Source: Alkalibacillus aidingensis
GTDB lineage: Bacteria; Bacillota; Bacilli; Bacillales; Alkalibacillaceae
DNA: 64,000 nt
Direction of reading: 5' to 3'
Assembly (NCBI RefSeq): GCF_014595945.1
Contig: NZ_JABXWU010000002.1
Span: 1 to 64,000, forward strand
The notes below the pieces were generated by a model, which saw only the letters and a list, made by a program, of their open reading frames with translations, made no database searches and had not been told where the DNA came from. Every line of letters starts with the position of its first letter. Within the stretch, counting starts at the first letter, position 1. This document shows, piece after piece, positions 36,897 through 46,341 of the stretch. A program made the position numbers and the translations under genes.

Positions 36897-37999
36897 TAAT
36901 GAACCTCCTTCTTTTGAGGTTTGGCAGTAATTTTAAGGTCTTTTCCCACTTGTTCAACGGTTTCAAACTCGATTTGAACAGCGTCTTTCACCTCATCGAA
37001 CCCTAATTGGCCATAAAAAGATTTACTAAGTGCCCCACCAATTAATTTTGGAGCCATATATACATGAATTTCATTAAATAATTTTTGTTGTATAAATGAC
37101 GAATGAACCATTGATCCCCCTTCAACATATAAACTCATGATTCGTTGGTCTGCTAACTTTGTCATGAGGTCATTTAAATTGATCTTGTCAGTATTCATAC
37201 GCCATACCTCGGCGTGCTCGACAGACTGAATAGCCTGTTCCTTATCTAAGTCAGCTTGTTCACCACATACTACAATCGTTGTAGCTTGGTTGTTTTTTAA
37301 TAATTTGGCATCCAATGGAATTGATAAATATGTATCGAGGATGATACGTGTAGGGCTTAAACCTCCGTGGGGCAAACGGGTGGTTAATTGAGGATCATCT
37401 CGTAAAACGGTCTCACTTCCAACTAAAATTGCTTCATGTTGATGTCGATTAATATGAACATCATGTCTTGCTTCCTCACCGGTAATCCATTTACTATCAC
37501 CGCTGTTTGCTGTCATTTTACCATCTAGCGAAACGGCAGTCTTAAGCGTTACAAACGGTCGTTTGTGACGCATATAATAAAAGAATTTTTCATTTAATTT
37601 CAGAGCTTGATCTTCAAGCAATCCAACATCTACATCTATGCCTTCATCTCTTAGCCATTGTACACCTTTACCAGCCACTTTTGGGTTGGGGTCAAGTGTT
37701 GCTACATACACCTTCTTAATTCCACTATCAATAACAGCTTTTGCACAAGGTGGTGTTTTCCCATAATGTGAACAAGGCTCCAGAGTGACAAACATTGTTG
37801 CTCCATCCGTTTGTCCCTTTGCTTGTTCGATTGCAAACACTTCAGCATGTGGCTCTCCTGGCTTAAGGTGTGTTCCTGTTCCAACAACTACACCGTCCTT
37901 TACGATTACAGCGCCAACAGACGGGTTAGGACGTGTTTGACCAATTGTCAATCTAGCTAACTCAATTGCATGATGCATATAAAATTCTGCGTCTTTCAA
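36896..37999 (-). CDS. ribD: Riboflavin deaminase/reductase
   Basis: 367 residues. The N-terminal deaminase has the zinc site H51-A-E with C76 and C85 in PCSHYGKTPPC. The C-terminal reductase contains the VSLDGKMTANSGDSKWITG motif. First gene of the rib operon. It starts at TTG, 7 nt after AAAGGGGG. Start and ribosome binding site lie at the foot of a hairpin that follows the FMN aptamer, which suggests translational control. Confidence 0.97.
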   Translation of the reverse strand: MKDAEFYMHHAIELARLTIGQTRPNPSVGAVIVKDGVVVGTGTHLKPGEPHAEVFAIEQAKGQTDGATMFVTLEPCSHYGKTPPCAKAVIDSGIKKVYVATLDPNPKVAGKGVQWLRDEGIDVDVGLLEDQALKLNEKFFYYMRHKRPFVTLKTAVSLDGKMTANSGDSKWITGEEARHDVHINRHQHEAILVGSETVLRDDPQLTTRLPHGGLSPTRIILDTYLSIPLDAKLLKNNQATTIVVCGEQADLDKEQAIQSVEHAEVWRMNTDKINLNDLMTKLADQRIMSLYVEGGSMVHSSFIQQKLFNEIHVYMAPKLIGGALSKSFYGQLGFDEVKDAVQIEFETVEQVGKDLKITAKPQKKEVH

Positions 38000-38035
38000 T
38001 CGTTAACCCCCTTTAAGTTAGTTTCCGGTTAACGA
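37999..38035 (-). promoter_or_regulatory. Hairpin sequestering the ribD ribosome binding site
   Basis: ATCGTTAACC (38035-38026) is a perfect inverted repeat of GGTTAACGAT (38008-37999). The 3' arm contains the last two G of AAAGGGGG and the first base of the TTG start. No U-tract follows, so this looks like a translational expression platform, not a terminator. Confidence 0.65.
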
Positions 38036-38185
38036 TCTGATCCTTCTCCCATCCAGACTTTCACTGTCGGCTTCAGACTTCCACTGAATCCACCGCAAGT
38101 TTATCGCGGGTCACGGACTTAGAACCACCACTGGGTTCATCACCGCCGGTCGGGATTTACACCCTGCCCCGAAAGATCTTTCCAC
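38036..38185 (-). promoter_or_regulatory. FMN riboswitch (RFN element)
   Basis: The minus strand shows the conserved RFN core: TCGGGGCAGGGTG, AATCCCGACCGGCGGT, AGTCCGTGACCC, GGATTCAGTG and AAGCCGACAGTGAAAGTCTGG, closing with GGGAGAAGGATC. It lies directly upstream of ribD and should repress the rib operon when FMN is plentiful. Confidence 0.97.
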
Positions 38186-38204
38186 TCGATACTAATACGA
38201 AAAT

Positions 38205-38210
38205 ATTATA
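38205..38210 (-). promoter_or_regulatory. Extended -10 promoter of the rib operon
   Basis: TGCTATAAT on the minus strand is a perfect extended -10, placing transcription start just before the FMN aptamer; the -35 (TTCTAC) is weak. Confidence 0.55.
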
Positions 38211-38416
38211 GCATAATCTGTTTTATCGTAGAATTAATTAGCTTTAAAATCTTAGCTTTTCCTAAGTTGTATCGTATGTAACTGCTTCAAAAATTACTCA
38301 ATTTTTGCTAGTTTCCCAATAATCACACTTCATATGATGTATACCTTGTGAATTGTTTTGCATGATAAATTATGATAGCTTAAAAATGTATGATACACTT
38401 AAGGAGGATATCGAAA

Positions 38417-39124
38417 ATGAGTACACATATTGGTGCTAACAAAGGTGATATTGCTGATAAGATTTTACTACCAGGTGACCCACTACGCGCAAAGTACATC
38501 GCAGAAACTTTCTTAGAAGATGTTACTTGCTATAACGAAGTACGTGGAATGTATGGATTTACTGGTACATACAAAGGTGAACGCATCTCAGTTCAAGGAA
38601 CGGGTATGGGTGTACCTAGTATTTCAATTTACGTTAATGAATTAATCCAAGAGTATGATGTTCAAAAATTAATCCGTGTTGGTTCATGTGGAGCCTTACA
38701 AGAGGACGTTAAAGTACGCGACGTCATCTTAGCTCAAACTTCAACGACAGACTCACAAATGAACCGCATGACATTCGGTGGCATTGATTTTGCACCTGCT
38801 GCAGATTTTAATTTACTTAAAAACGCTTACGATGTTGGCCAAGAACGTGGTCTTAACTTAAAAGTAGGAAATGTATTTACAAGTGATAGTTTTTATCGTG
38901 ACAATGCAATGGAATTATTCAATAAACTAGCTGACTATAATGTACTGGCAGTAGAAATGGAAGCAACTGCTCTATATACATTAGCTGCTAAATATAACCG
39001 TGAGGCTTTAGCTGTGTTAACAGTTAGCGACCACATCTTAACGGGTGAAGAGACAACTGCTGAGGAACGTCAAACAACTTTCAACGACATGATTGAAGTT
39101 GCATTAGATGCAGCACTTAAATAA
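38417..39124 (+). CDS. deoD: Purine nucleoside phosphorylase (DeoD type)
   Basis: 235 residues, hexameric trimer-type phosphorylase that splits purine (deoxy)nucleosides to base and ribose-1-phosphate. Signatures include [11 protein letters not shown], the GTGMGVPS phosphate loop and the [11 protein letters not shown]-terminal motif. The ATG at 38417 is 9 nt after AGGAGG; an in-frame ATG at 38390 has none. A terminator follows. Confidence 0.97.
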   Translation: MSTHIGANKGDIADKILLPGDPLRAKYIAETFLEDVTCYNEVRGMYGFTGTYKGERISVQGTGMGVPSISIYVNELIQEYDVQKLIRVGSCGALQEDVKVRDVILAQTSTTDSQMNRMTFGGIDFAPAADFNLLKNAYDVGQERGLNLKVGNVFTSDSFYRDNAMELFNKLADYNVLAVEMEATALYTLAAKYNREALAVLTVSDHILTGEETTAEERQTTFNDMIEVALDAALK

Positions 39125-39142
39125 GATTTCTTGAACGTATAT

Positions 39143-39175
39143 AAATCCACTCAGATCATATTCTGGGTGGATTTT
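39143..39175 (+). terminator. Terminator downstream of deoD
   Basis: AAATCCACTCAGA and TCTGGGTGGATTT pair around 6 nt, followed by a T-rich tail. Confidence 0.85.
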
Positions 39176-39191
39176 TTATTTCGATAACTAA

Positions 39192-39245
39192 TTGTTTACC
39201 TTTTTCAAAATAAAGTTGACAATCATGTGTAAGGTTCGTTATAGT
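39192..39245 (+). promoter_or_regulatory. bioY promoter with candidate BirA (biotin) operator
   Basis: TTGTTTACC (39192-39200) and AGTTGACAA (39214-39222) form an imperfect palindrome with a 13-nt spacer, close to the Gram-positive BirA site TTGTTAACC-spacer-GGTTAACAA. The right half-site contains the -35 TTGACA (39216-39221); TATAGT (39240-39245) follows after 18 nt. Biotin-loaded BirA could block this promoter. Operator assignment is inferred. Confidence 0.6.
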
Positions 39246-39273
39246 AGAAAACAACAAAAGGGAGGAGAGAATA

Positions 39274-39879
39274 ATGAAAAGGAAATTTAGTACTAGTGAT
39301 TTAACTTTAGGATCTGTCTTTGTCGTCTTACTCATGATTGGTGCCAACATTGCAATTTGGTTTCCTTTTTTAAAAATTACATACGCGGGTGGATCTGTCC
39401 CATTATCTTTACAAACGTTTTTCGCTATCTTAGCTGGTCTTATTTTAGGTAAAAGGCTGGGAAGCTTCACAGTCGTCGTGTACTTACTTGTTGGGTTGGC
39501 GGGTGTTCCTGTATTCGCTGAAATGAAATCAGGTGCCTACTCGTTCATCTCACCAACGGGAGGATTTTTAATTTCCTTTATCGTGGTAGCTTGGGTTGCT
39601 GGTTATATAGTTGAGAAGAGCAAAAATCCTAACATTAAAGTTTATCTAGGAGCTACTTTAGTTGCTTTATTAGTTAATTATGTGATTGGCATTCCATATA
39701 TGGTGGCATCAATGAACATCGTTATGGAAGTTCCCATGACTATGGGTATGGGAATCGTTTCTATGACCCCATTCTTTATTAAAGATTTTATCATTACCAT
39801 GGGAGTTGCCGTATTACTACCGAAAATTTTAGGACGTCTTTCGGTAGCAAATTCAGCGTTATCCACCCATCATTCATAA
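39274..39879 (+). CDS. bioY: Biotin ECF transporter S component (BioY)
   Basis: 201 residues, six predicted membrane helices. It binds biotin and works with ECF ATPases and the EcfT subunit encoded elsewhere. BioY signatures are GGSVPLSLQTFFAILAG and the GAYSFISPTGGFLISF loop. The start follows GGGAGGAG. The upstream BirA-type operator fits the assignment. Confidence 0.93.
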   Translation: MKRKFSTSDLTLGSVFVVLLMIGANIAIWFPFLKITYAGGSVPLSLQTFFAILAGLILGKRLGSFTVVVYLLVGLAGVPVFAEMKSGAYSFISPTGGFLISFIVVAWVAGYIVEKSKNPNIKVYLGATLVALLVNYVIGIPYMVASMNIVMEVPMTMGMGIVSMTPFFIKDFIITMGVAVLLPKILGRLSVANSALSTHHS

Positions 39880-39899
39880 ATCGGGCACTAGTGATCAAA

Positions 39900-39934
39900 A
39901 AATCCCCTAGTTCAATACATGAACTAGGGGATTT
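39900..39934. terminator. Bidirectional terminator between bioY and pepA
   Basis: AAATCCCCTAGTTC and GAACTAGGGGATTT form a perfect 14-bp stem with a 7-nt loop and A/T-rich flanks on both sides. Confidence 0.9.
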
Positions 39935-39938
39935 AACT

Positions 39939-41432
39939 TTACTTAGCATTTATGATCGTTTTTGCTAATGTCCGTGCCATTACACCAGTAGGTCCTTTTG
40001 GTCCAAGGTCGTGCTCAGCTTCAGCCATTGCTGTACCGGCAATATCTAAGTGAACCCAAGGTGTGTCCTCGGCAAATGCTCCAACAAAGGCACCTGCTAA
40101 AATCGCATGCGCCTTGCGACCTGGTGAGTTATTTATGTCAGCAATATGACTCGTTGCCACTTGCTTTTTGTAAACGTCTAAATATGGAAGTTGCCAAATA
40201 GGTTCATCGACTTGTTCTGATGCAGTTTGAATCTCTTCATACCACTGATCATCATTAGTCATAGCACCTGTCACTTGATCACCTAATGCAACCACAACCC
40301 CACCTGTTAAAGTGGCAATATCAACGATTTTAGCTGCACCGTTTTGTTTAGCATAAGTTACCGCATCAGCCATTGCTAAACGACCTTCAGCATCGGTATT
40401 GCGAATTTCAATTGTCTTTCCACTCATCGAGACAATCACATCATCAGGTTTAAAAGCATGTCCACTAATCATATTATCAGTAGCCGGGATTAAAGCCATA
40501 ACATTTTCATTTGGCTTGATATGGCCAATTGCATCCATAGCTCCAATAACAGACGCAGCTCCACCCATATCCATTTTCATCCCAACAATGCCATCTTTCG
40601 GCTTTATGGAATAACCACCTGTATCAAACGTAATTCCTTTTCCTACAAAAGCAACAGGACTTTCCCATTGATCTTTTCCTTGATATTTCATGACAATAAA
40701 TCGTGGTGGCTCATGAGAACCTTGATTAACTGCAAGTAGAGCTCCCATACCTAACTCTTCAATTGCTTCTTTATCCAATATCTCGATATCAAAATGATGC
40801 TTTGTCGCAATATTTTCGGCAAAGGCTGCTAGGTCACGAGCCGTTAACAGGTTTGCAGGTAAATTAACTAAATGGCGAGCGATATTAGTACCATTTCCTA
40901 AGGCATAACCCGTATCTGCTGCCTGAGCAACCCCTGATTCCTCTTCGCTGATCATATCTAAATTAGTCAAATATACTGGAGCTTCTTCACGATCCGTATG
41001 ATATGTTTCCAATTGGTGTGGTGCTATTGCAATCGCTTCACCAATAGCTTCAATATAATTTAAACGTTGCTCTTCATTAATAGCAATCAAACTATCTAAT
41101 GCTAATGACGCATTATTGATTCCATCCTTAGACAGCTGCTTAAATAGTGGCCCGATTTTTTTTCTGAAGGAACCGACCGTTAATTCCGAACGTTTACCTA
41201 ACCCGATTAGATATAACCTTTTAGCGGGTATTGACCCTAATGTATGTACTTTAGAAATTTTCCCAAATTGATTAGATATATCTCCACTTTTAACCAAGTC
41301 GTCCAACTGGCCATTTAGTGAATCATTTAGCTGTTGATATTCTGATTGTCCCTCTTTATTTTCTTCAAAAAGCCCGACAATCAATGCTTCTGTTTGATGC
41401 TCTGTTACTTTTTTATTTAATAGATTAAACAT
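39939..41432 (-). CDS. pepA: Leucyl aminopeptidase (M17)
   Basis: 497 residues. The C-terminal catalytic domain holds the M17 signature NTDAEGRLAMADAV and metal-binding residues in GKGITFDTGGYSIKP and MKMDMGG. It removes N-terminal residues, using two divalent metals. The N-terminal domain (about 1-165) is the less conserved M17_N domain. The ATG follows GGAGGTG. It corresponds to B. subtilis yuiE, in the same neighbourhood. Confidence 0.95.
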   Translation of the reverse strand: MFNLLNKKVTEHQTEALIVGLFEENKEGQSEYQQLNDSLNGQLDDLVKSGDISNQFGKISKVHTLGSIPAKRLYLIGLGKRSELTVGSFRKKIGPLFKQLSKDGINNASLALDSLIAINEEQRLNYIEAIGEAIAIAPHQLETYHTDREEAPVYLTNLDMISEEESGVAQAADTGYALGNGTNIARHLVNLPANLLTARDLAAFAENIATKHHFDIEILDKEAIEELGMGALLAVNQGSHEPPRFIVMKYQGKDQWESPVAFVGKGITFDTGGYSIKPKDGIVGMKMDMGGAASVIGAMDAIGHIKPNENVMALIPATDNMISGHAFKPDDVIVSMSGKTIEIRNTDAEGRLAMADAVTYAKQNGAAKIVDIATLTGGVVVALGDQVTGAMTNDDQWYEEIQTASEQVDEPIWQLPYLDVYKKQVATSHIADINNSPGRKAHAILAGAFVGAFAEDTPWVHLDIAGTAMAEAEHDLGPKGPTGVMARTLAKTIINAK

Positions 41433-41576
41433 TCTTCACACCTCCACATAATTATTATTTATCATAACAGATTATTTCAAATATCGAAATAATTATTTAG
41501 GAAATTTGGATTTTGCCATTTTTCAATGTCGCTATTTAGGGTATCATTAGTATTAGAGAGAAAGGACGGCAATTAT

Positions 41577-42050
41577 ATGGAGATCTTAAATAATACACCT
41601 TTGATTATTGCTTTATTTGCAGTTATATTTGCACAGGTTATTAAAATTCCGATTCAATTTATAGCAACTAAAGAAATCAATCTAGGACTGGCCTTTAGTA
41701 CAGGAGGAATGCCAAGCAGTCATTCTGCTGCTGTATCAGCCTTAACGACTGCTATTGCCATTGAACATGGTGCTGACTCTCCTTATTTTGCTATATCTTG
41801 CGTATTAAGTATCATTGTTATGTATGATGCAACAGGAATACGTCGACACGCTGGCCAACATGCTACGATCCTTAATCAGCTAGTAAAAGATTTCCAAAGG
41901 ATCGTTGATGATGCGAAAAGTTGGCCTGAAAAAGAGGAAAGCGAAAAACAACAAGAGCTTAAAGAACTTCTTGGTCATCAACCTATTGAAGTGTTCTTTG
42001 GTGCATTAACCGGAATACTATTAGCTATCTTCGCTTATGCAATGTTTTAA
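41577..42050 (+). CDS. yuiD: DUF212 membrane protein, divergent PAP2 family (YuiD)
   Basis: 157 residues with about four membrane segments. GGMPSSHSA and RRHAGQHA recall phosphatase motifs of PAP2 enzymes, which is why the family is called divergent PAP2; no substrate is known. The ATG at 41577 follows AAAGGA by 10 nt and is preferred over a longer open frame that lacks a ribosome binding site. Convergent with yuiC. Confidence 0.88.
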   Translation: MEILNNTPLIIALFAVIFAQVIKIPIQFIATKEINLGLAFSTGGMPSSHSAAVSALTTAIAIEHGADSPYFAISCVLSIIVMYDATGIRRHAGQHATILNQLVKDFQRIVDDAKSWPEKEESEKQQELKELLGHQPIEVFFGALTGILLAIFAYAMF

Positions 42051-42067
42051 AGTTTTTAATAGAAAAA

Positions 42068-42101
42068 AAGCCCACAACCATCATTAATTGGTTGTGGGCT
42101 T
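42068..42101. terminator. Bidirectional terminator between yuiD and yuiC
   Basis: AAGCCCACAACCA and TGGTTGTGGGCTT pair around 8 nt, with an A-run on the left serving the minus strand. Confidence 0.9.
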
Positions 42102-42112
42102 AATCTATATCA

Positions 42113-42763
42113 CTACTCATTACGTTCTCCTGTAACAGCGACCGCTTCTGAAGTGACAGCCTGCTCCCAATAAGCAACATCAGCTTCAGTGACTTGTCCA
42201 TTACCCTCTTCAATGACATAAACGTCTACTTCACGTTTACCCCATTCATTAAAGACTTCATCTACCGAATCATAATATAAATCAATTTTATTCCCTTTAA
42301 TAGCTCCACCTATATCTGTGACAATTCCATACCCATAATCAGGTACGTACAAGACAGTTCCTAAAGGAAATACGTTAGGATCTGCAGCAATTGTTGATAA
42401 CTCACCACGTTGAACCTCTAATCCAGAATAAGTCACCCCATAATGTGGATGGTCTTCTGTTTTACCCGTTGACTCATAACCAGCTGTATAACCGGTCGCA
42501 ACCACTTTTTTAGTCGGGAATTGCCGGAAAGCTACTTCAGTTTCAGCTGATGCTAAATCAACATCATCACTTTTATCTTCCAGTACTTGTTCATACCACT
42601 CGCTTGATTTATCTGTTAATGCTATCGCCTGTTTAAAAGGCAATTCTGTCGTTACTCTCGTTTCTTCACTATGCACTGAGTTCGTTAAAAAATAGGAGAA
42701 GATTAATAACCCTAAAATAACTCCTATTAAAACAAAAGAAAAGTTTCTAATTCGATTACTCAT
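42113..42763 (-). CDS. yuiC: 3D-domain cell-wall protein (YuiC-like)
   Basis: 216 residues. An N-terminal membrane anchor (about 8-27) is followed by a short linker and the C-terminal 3D domain, with three conserved Asp in the VTDIGGAIKGNKIDLYYD region, as in MltA-like lytic transglycosylases and Sps/YuiC proteins. It is likely a surface muralytic enzyme, related to resuscitation-promoting factors in fold. The ATG at 42763 is 6 nt after AGAGGTG. Confidence 0.9.
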   Translation of the reverse strand: MSNRIRNFSFVLIGVILGLLIFSYFLTNSVHSEETRVTTELPFKQAIALTDKSSEWYEQVLEDKSDDVDLASAETEVAFRQFPTKKVVATGYTAGYESTGKTEDHPHYGVTYSGLEVQRGELSTIAADPNVFPLGTVLYVPDYGYGIVTDIGGAIKGNKIDLYYDSVDEVFNEWGKREVDVYVIEEGNGQVTEADVAYWEQAVTSEAVAVTGERNE

Positions 42764-42837
42764 TGCGAACACCTCTTGCCACAAAGCGTAACCATTATCA
42801 GAAACTTTTATACACAAACACAACATATTTTTCTATT

Positions 42838-43155
42838 TTAAAACATTTGATAGCCTTTCTTTCTTAGAATTCGAATGACAATACCAGACACGATTGTACC
42901 AATAAAGCCTGTCATTAGAATAAAGACATCAACAAATTGTAAGGCTAATAAATCAGCCCATAAAGCCGGAAAAGCTGTAATCGGTGAGGTTACATAATCA
43001 GTCATTGGAACATCATCAACGATTAAAATGACGATCAAAGGAAAGATGAAAGCCATCACCCATGTAGAACGTAATAACATATTTAAAATAAAGCCGATTC
43101 CGAAAAACAATACAAAAAACAACAATGAGAGAACAAATACTTGAATGATCCCCAT
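42838..43155 (-). CDS. yuiB: YuiB family membrane protein
   Basis: 105 residues with about three hydrophobic segments (about 3-27, 32-47 and 70-95) and a basic C-terminus (RKKGYQMF). Function unknown. The ATG at 43155 follows AGGAGG; the upstream 14 codons of open frame lack support. It is 74 nt before yuiC on the same strand, as in B. subtilis. Confidence 0.85.
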   Translation of the reverse strand: MGIIQVFVLSLLFFVLFFGIGFILNMLLRSTWVMAFIFPLIVILIVDDVPMTDYVTSPITAFPALWADLLALQFVDVFILMTGFIGTIVSGIVIRILRKKGYQMF

Positions 43156-43273
43156 ATGTAATCCTCCTATAATAAGACAGTCCACACCCTCAATCATTTT
43201 ACCTTAAACAAAATAAAAAACAAAGGTAGTTGCATCAACTACCTTTGCCATTTTTGTGAAACTTAATTGTTTC

Positions 43274-44494
43274 TTAGTGATACATATCTAGTTTACCTTT
43301 TTTCAGTAGGAGTCCAACTCCTCCTAATTTTACTAGGTAACGGTTATCAATCACTTTTTTCATAACTGATGCAGAACGGCCGTATAGCTTCTTGTCATCA
43401 AAAACGACACCAATAGCATCTGTGTGACCTAATGAAGCTACTGTACCTTTAATATCAGGTTTAAAGTCGACAAAGTCTTCGCCACCGTTAAGTAGCTGCT
43501 TTAAGTTATGACCGACTGTATCAGCCATTTGCATAGCGATTTGTGCTGTTGGTGGATATGGACGCTCAGTCTCTTCATTAAAGATCACTGCACAATCCCC
43601 TACAACGAATACATCATCGTAGTCAGGAGCACGTAAATCACCACGAACTGGTACACGACCACGGTTAACTTCAAATCCAGATTCCTCAACGATTGAGTTA
43701 CCACGAACACCAGCTGCCCATACGACGTTCTTAGACTTAATTTCTTCTTGTTCATCATCTTTTTCAACAATGATTCCATCTTCATGACACTTCTTAATCA
43801 TCGTGCCTAAACGGAATTCGACACCTTTTTCTTCTAAACGATTCATCGCATACTCGACAAGTTCTTCATCAAAGCCTGCTAAAGCTGTTGGACCAGCTTC
43901 CACACTAATAATTCGTACACGATCACGTGGAACATCATACTCTTGGCATAGCTCAGGGACACGGTTAACGACTTCACCGATAAATTCGATCCCTGTAAAT
44001 CCTGCTCCACCTACAACAATCGTAATAAGGTCTTGACGATCTCCATCTTCGTTATTATACTGAGCAAAATTATACTCAATATGGTCTCGAATTAAGCGTG
44101 CACTATTAATGTTTGAGATCGTAAACGCATGTTCTTCTAGTCCCTCAATACCAAAAGTAGCTGATTCAAAACCTAACCCGATAACGAGATAATCGTATGT
44201 AAGCTCGCCATCTTCTAAGATGACTTTCTTTTGTTCAGGATCAATTGATTCAACTGTATCCTGGACAAAATTCACACGATTAAAGTCAACAACATCCTTA
44301 ATTGGGATACGTGTACGATCATGGTGTAACGTACCTGCTGCATTTTCATGTAACCATGTTGTTTGATAGTGGTAATCATGCTTGTTTACTAATGTAATGT
44401 CAGCTTCATTAACACCTATCACCTTTTGAAGCTTAATCGTTGTCATAATACCACCGTAACCTGCACCTAAGACAACAATACTTGGCTTATCCAT
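43274..44494 (-). CDS. yumB: Type II NADH dehydrogenase (YumB-like)
   Basis: 406 residues, peripheral-membrane flavoprotein that passes electrons from NADH to menaquinone without pumping ions. The FAD-binding GAGYGG motif is near residue 11, and the NADH-binding [11 protein letters not shown] motif is near residue 160. FVVGDCAV binds the FAD end. It supplies electrons to the quinone made by the men cluster. It is divergent from yumC. Confidence 0.93.
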   Translation of the reverse strand: MDKPSIVVLGAGYGGIMTTIKLQKVIGVNEADITLVNKHDYHYQTTWLHENAAGTLHHDRTRIPIKDVVDFNRVNFVQDTVESIDPEQKKVILEDGELTYDYLVIGLGFESATFGIEGLEEHAFTISNINSARLIRDHIEYNFAQYNNEDGDRQDLITIVVGGAGFTGIEFIGEVVNRVPELCQEYDVPRDRVRIISVEAGPTALAGFDEELVEYAMNRLEEKGVEFRLGTMIKKCHEDGIIVEKDDEQEEIKSKNVVWAAGVRGNSIVEESGFEVNRGRVPVRGDLRAPDYDDVFVVGDCAVIFNEETERPYPPTAQIAMQMADTVGHNLKQLLNGGEDFVDFKPDIKGTVASLGHTDAIGVVFDDKKLYGRSASVMKKVIDNRYLVKLGGVGLLLKKGKLDMYH

Positions 44495-44726
44495 TCACAT
44501 CACATCCATCCATAAATTTTTGCATAAGAATAAAGAACTTTGTGATTTTCTTCACGTAATTACCTAAATAAATTGTCAAAAAAACGTAAAAGTTCACCTA
44601 AAATCAATCATAGAACTTTTTATATTATTTTTCAACCCTTTAACCGATTTCTGATGTTTCAGACAATTACCATTTACTTTCTTATTAATAGTGTACAAAA
44701 TATTTAATATTCAATGCATATGATGT

Positions 44727-44732
44727 TATAAT
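44727..44732 (+). promoter_or_regulatory. Extended -10 promoter of yumC
   Basis: TGTTATAAT at 44724-44732; a TTTAAT lies 18 nt upstream as a weak -35. It is about 45 nt before the yumC start. Confidence 0.5.
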
Positions 44733-44777
44733 ATCTCATGGTGTTTATTGAATTTATAGGAAGTTGGAGGAATCGAT

Positions 44778-45767
44778 ATGAGTGAAAATGTTAGAGATAT
44801 AGCAATCATTGGCGCTGGCCCTGTTGGTCTATTCACTGCCTTTTACGGTGGATTACGTCAAGCTGATGTTCAGATAATCGAAAGTTTACCACATATTGGT
44901 GGTCAATTATCAGCTCTTTACCCTGAAAAATATATCTATGACGTAGCAGGTTTTCCAAAAATCAGCGCCCAAGAGCTAGTCGATAATTTATATAATCAAG
45001 CAAAACCCTTTAACCCAACCATTACCTTAGAGCAATCCGTCCAATCGGTTGAAAAGTTAGAGGACAACCTGTTTAAGTTAACAACAGATAAAGATACTTT
45101 CTACGCTAAGTCTGTCATTATCACTGCAGGAAATGGAGCTTTTGAACCTAGAAAGTTACGAATTAAAGAAGCTGAACAATATGAAGGGAAAAACCTTCAC
45201 TATTTCATTACTGATTTGGAATCTTTTCGCGATCGCAAAGTGTTAATTTGTGGAGGCGGCGATTCTGCAGTTGATTGGGCTTTAATGCTTGAACCGATTG
45301 CTGAAAAAGTGATGATTGTCCATAGACGTGAACAATTCCGCGCACACGAGCACAGTGTAGTACAGTTAGAAAACTCTTCAGTCGAAATCTTAACACCTTA
45401 TGTTCCTACTGGTTTAGAGGGGGAAGATATGGTTGAAAAAGTGATTCTACAAAAGCCAAAAGAAGAAGAAGTGCTTGAAGTTGACGTTGACGATGTTATT
45501 GTTAATTTTGGATTTGTTTCCTCATTAGGACCGATTAAAGAATGGGGATTAGAATTAGAGAAGCAAGACATTGTTGTTAACACAAGAATGGAAACCAATA
45601 TTGAAGGAATTTACGGTGCAGGTGATATTATCACTTATCCTGGTAAGGTAAAACTTATTGCTTCTGGATTTGGTGAGGGGCCAACTGCTGTTAATAATGC
45701 GATGGCTCGTATGAACCCGGGTACAAAAGTTCAGCCGAAGCACTCAACTCATATGTTTAATGATTAA
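44778..45767 (+). CDS. yumC: Ferredoxin-NADP+ reductase (YumC type)
   Basis: 329 residues, thioredoxin-reductase-like flavoprotein without the redox-active CxxC, hence the FNR2/YumC type. The FAD motif is [14 protein letters not shown] near residue 12, and the NADPH motif [12 protein letters not shown] is near residue 157. It reduces ferredoxin or flavodoxin. The start follows TTGGAGGA. A strong terminator follows. Confidence 0.94.
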   Translation: MSENVRDIAIIGAGPVGLFTAFYGGLRQADVQIIESLPHIGGQLSALYPEKYIYDVAGFPKISAQELVDNLYNQAKPFNPTITLEQSVQSVEKLEDNLFKLTTDKDTFYAKSVIITAGNGAFEPRKLRIKEAEQYEGKNLHYFITDLESFRDRKVLICGGGDSAVDWALMLEPIAEKVMIVHRREQFRAHEHSVVQLENSSVEILTPYVPTGLEGEDMVEKVILQKPKEEEVLEVDVDDVIVNFGFVSSLGPIKEWGLELEKQDIVVNTRMETNIEGIYGAGDIITYPGKVKLIASGFGEGPTAVNNAMARMNPGTKVQPKHSTHMFND

Positions 45768-45770
45768 TCA

Positions 45771-45812
45771 AAAGGTGACAGGTTTATTCGATAAAATAAC
45801 CTGCCACCTTTT
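45771..45812 (+). terminator. Terminator downstream of yumC
   Basis: AAAGGTGACAGGTT and AACCTGCCACCTTT around a 14-nt loop, followed by a T-run. Confidence 0.85.
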
Positions 45813-45839
45813 TTCTTTTCCTAGCGAAACGCTTATTAC

Positions 45840-46072
45840 TTCTATTTTGTTTGGCTCTATAGTCAATGTGGTGAGGTCTATTGTTACAACAGTCATGTTG
45901 AGAAGTGGTGAATGAACCGTTTTTTGACTCGCTTCCAATGGACTATTACTTTGGGCAGGGCTCAGGCCTCCTCGCCCCAAAACACCAATAACATAATAAC
46001 AAAGGGGAGGACAAAGCAATCAAGTCAAGGACACATAGTAAATTGTGTGTCAGATGAGCGACCTAAGTGGAA
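45840..46072. other. Gene-free repeat-like stretch downstream of yumC
   Basis: No credible gene is visible. It contains CGCTTCCAATGGAC (45921-45934), similar to CGTTTCCAATGGAC at 613-626 upstream of ytwF, and a loose hairpin of TCCTCGCCCC with GGGGAGGA around 45970-46010. The composition resembles decayed dispersed repeats. Confidence 0.45.
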
Positions 46073-46184
46073 TCAAAATGCGTAGACTCCTGTGGGAACA
46101 GCACGAGCTGAAGATCCACTTGGGAAGTGCTTTTTCTTCCCAAGTTAGCTGAAGCCGTGCCCACGGAAAGCGAAGCATTTTGAT
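46072..46184. repeat. 113-bp dispersed palindromic element with nested stems
   Basis: Perfect 10-bp ends (ATCAAAATGC and GCATTTTGAT) enclose further matching arms: CCTGTGGG with CCCACGG, AGCACGAGCT with AGCT..GTGC, and ACTTGGGAA with TTCCCAAGT around a GTGCTTTTTC loop. The whole folds into one long imperfect hairpin. Similar sequences are common between genes of Bacillaceae as far as I recall. Related fragments are at 3232-3285 and 29672-29702. The remainder to 46341 shows no gene. Confidence 0.8.
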
Positions 46185-46341
46185 GAAGCGGCATTAGAGC
46201 ACACCAAGAATTTATAACGCTCAACTACGGACTACAAATTGATTTTGTCCTAACCCTATATATAAAGTATAAGTGGATGGTGAAAATTTCTACGCCACCA
46301 CATTTGAAATGCAACCTTTTATTTAAGTGACGATAAGTCCA

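Noticed and set aside
37702-37887. 61-codon frame inside ribD
   Set aside because: Out-of-frame shadow of the conserved deaminase domain.
45768-46019. 83-codon open frame on the minus strand
   Set aside because: It covers the yumC terminator and decayed repeats, has no ribosome binding site and biased composition; treated as chance.
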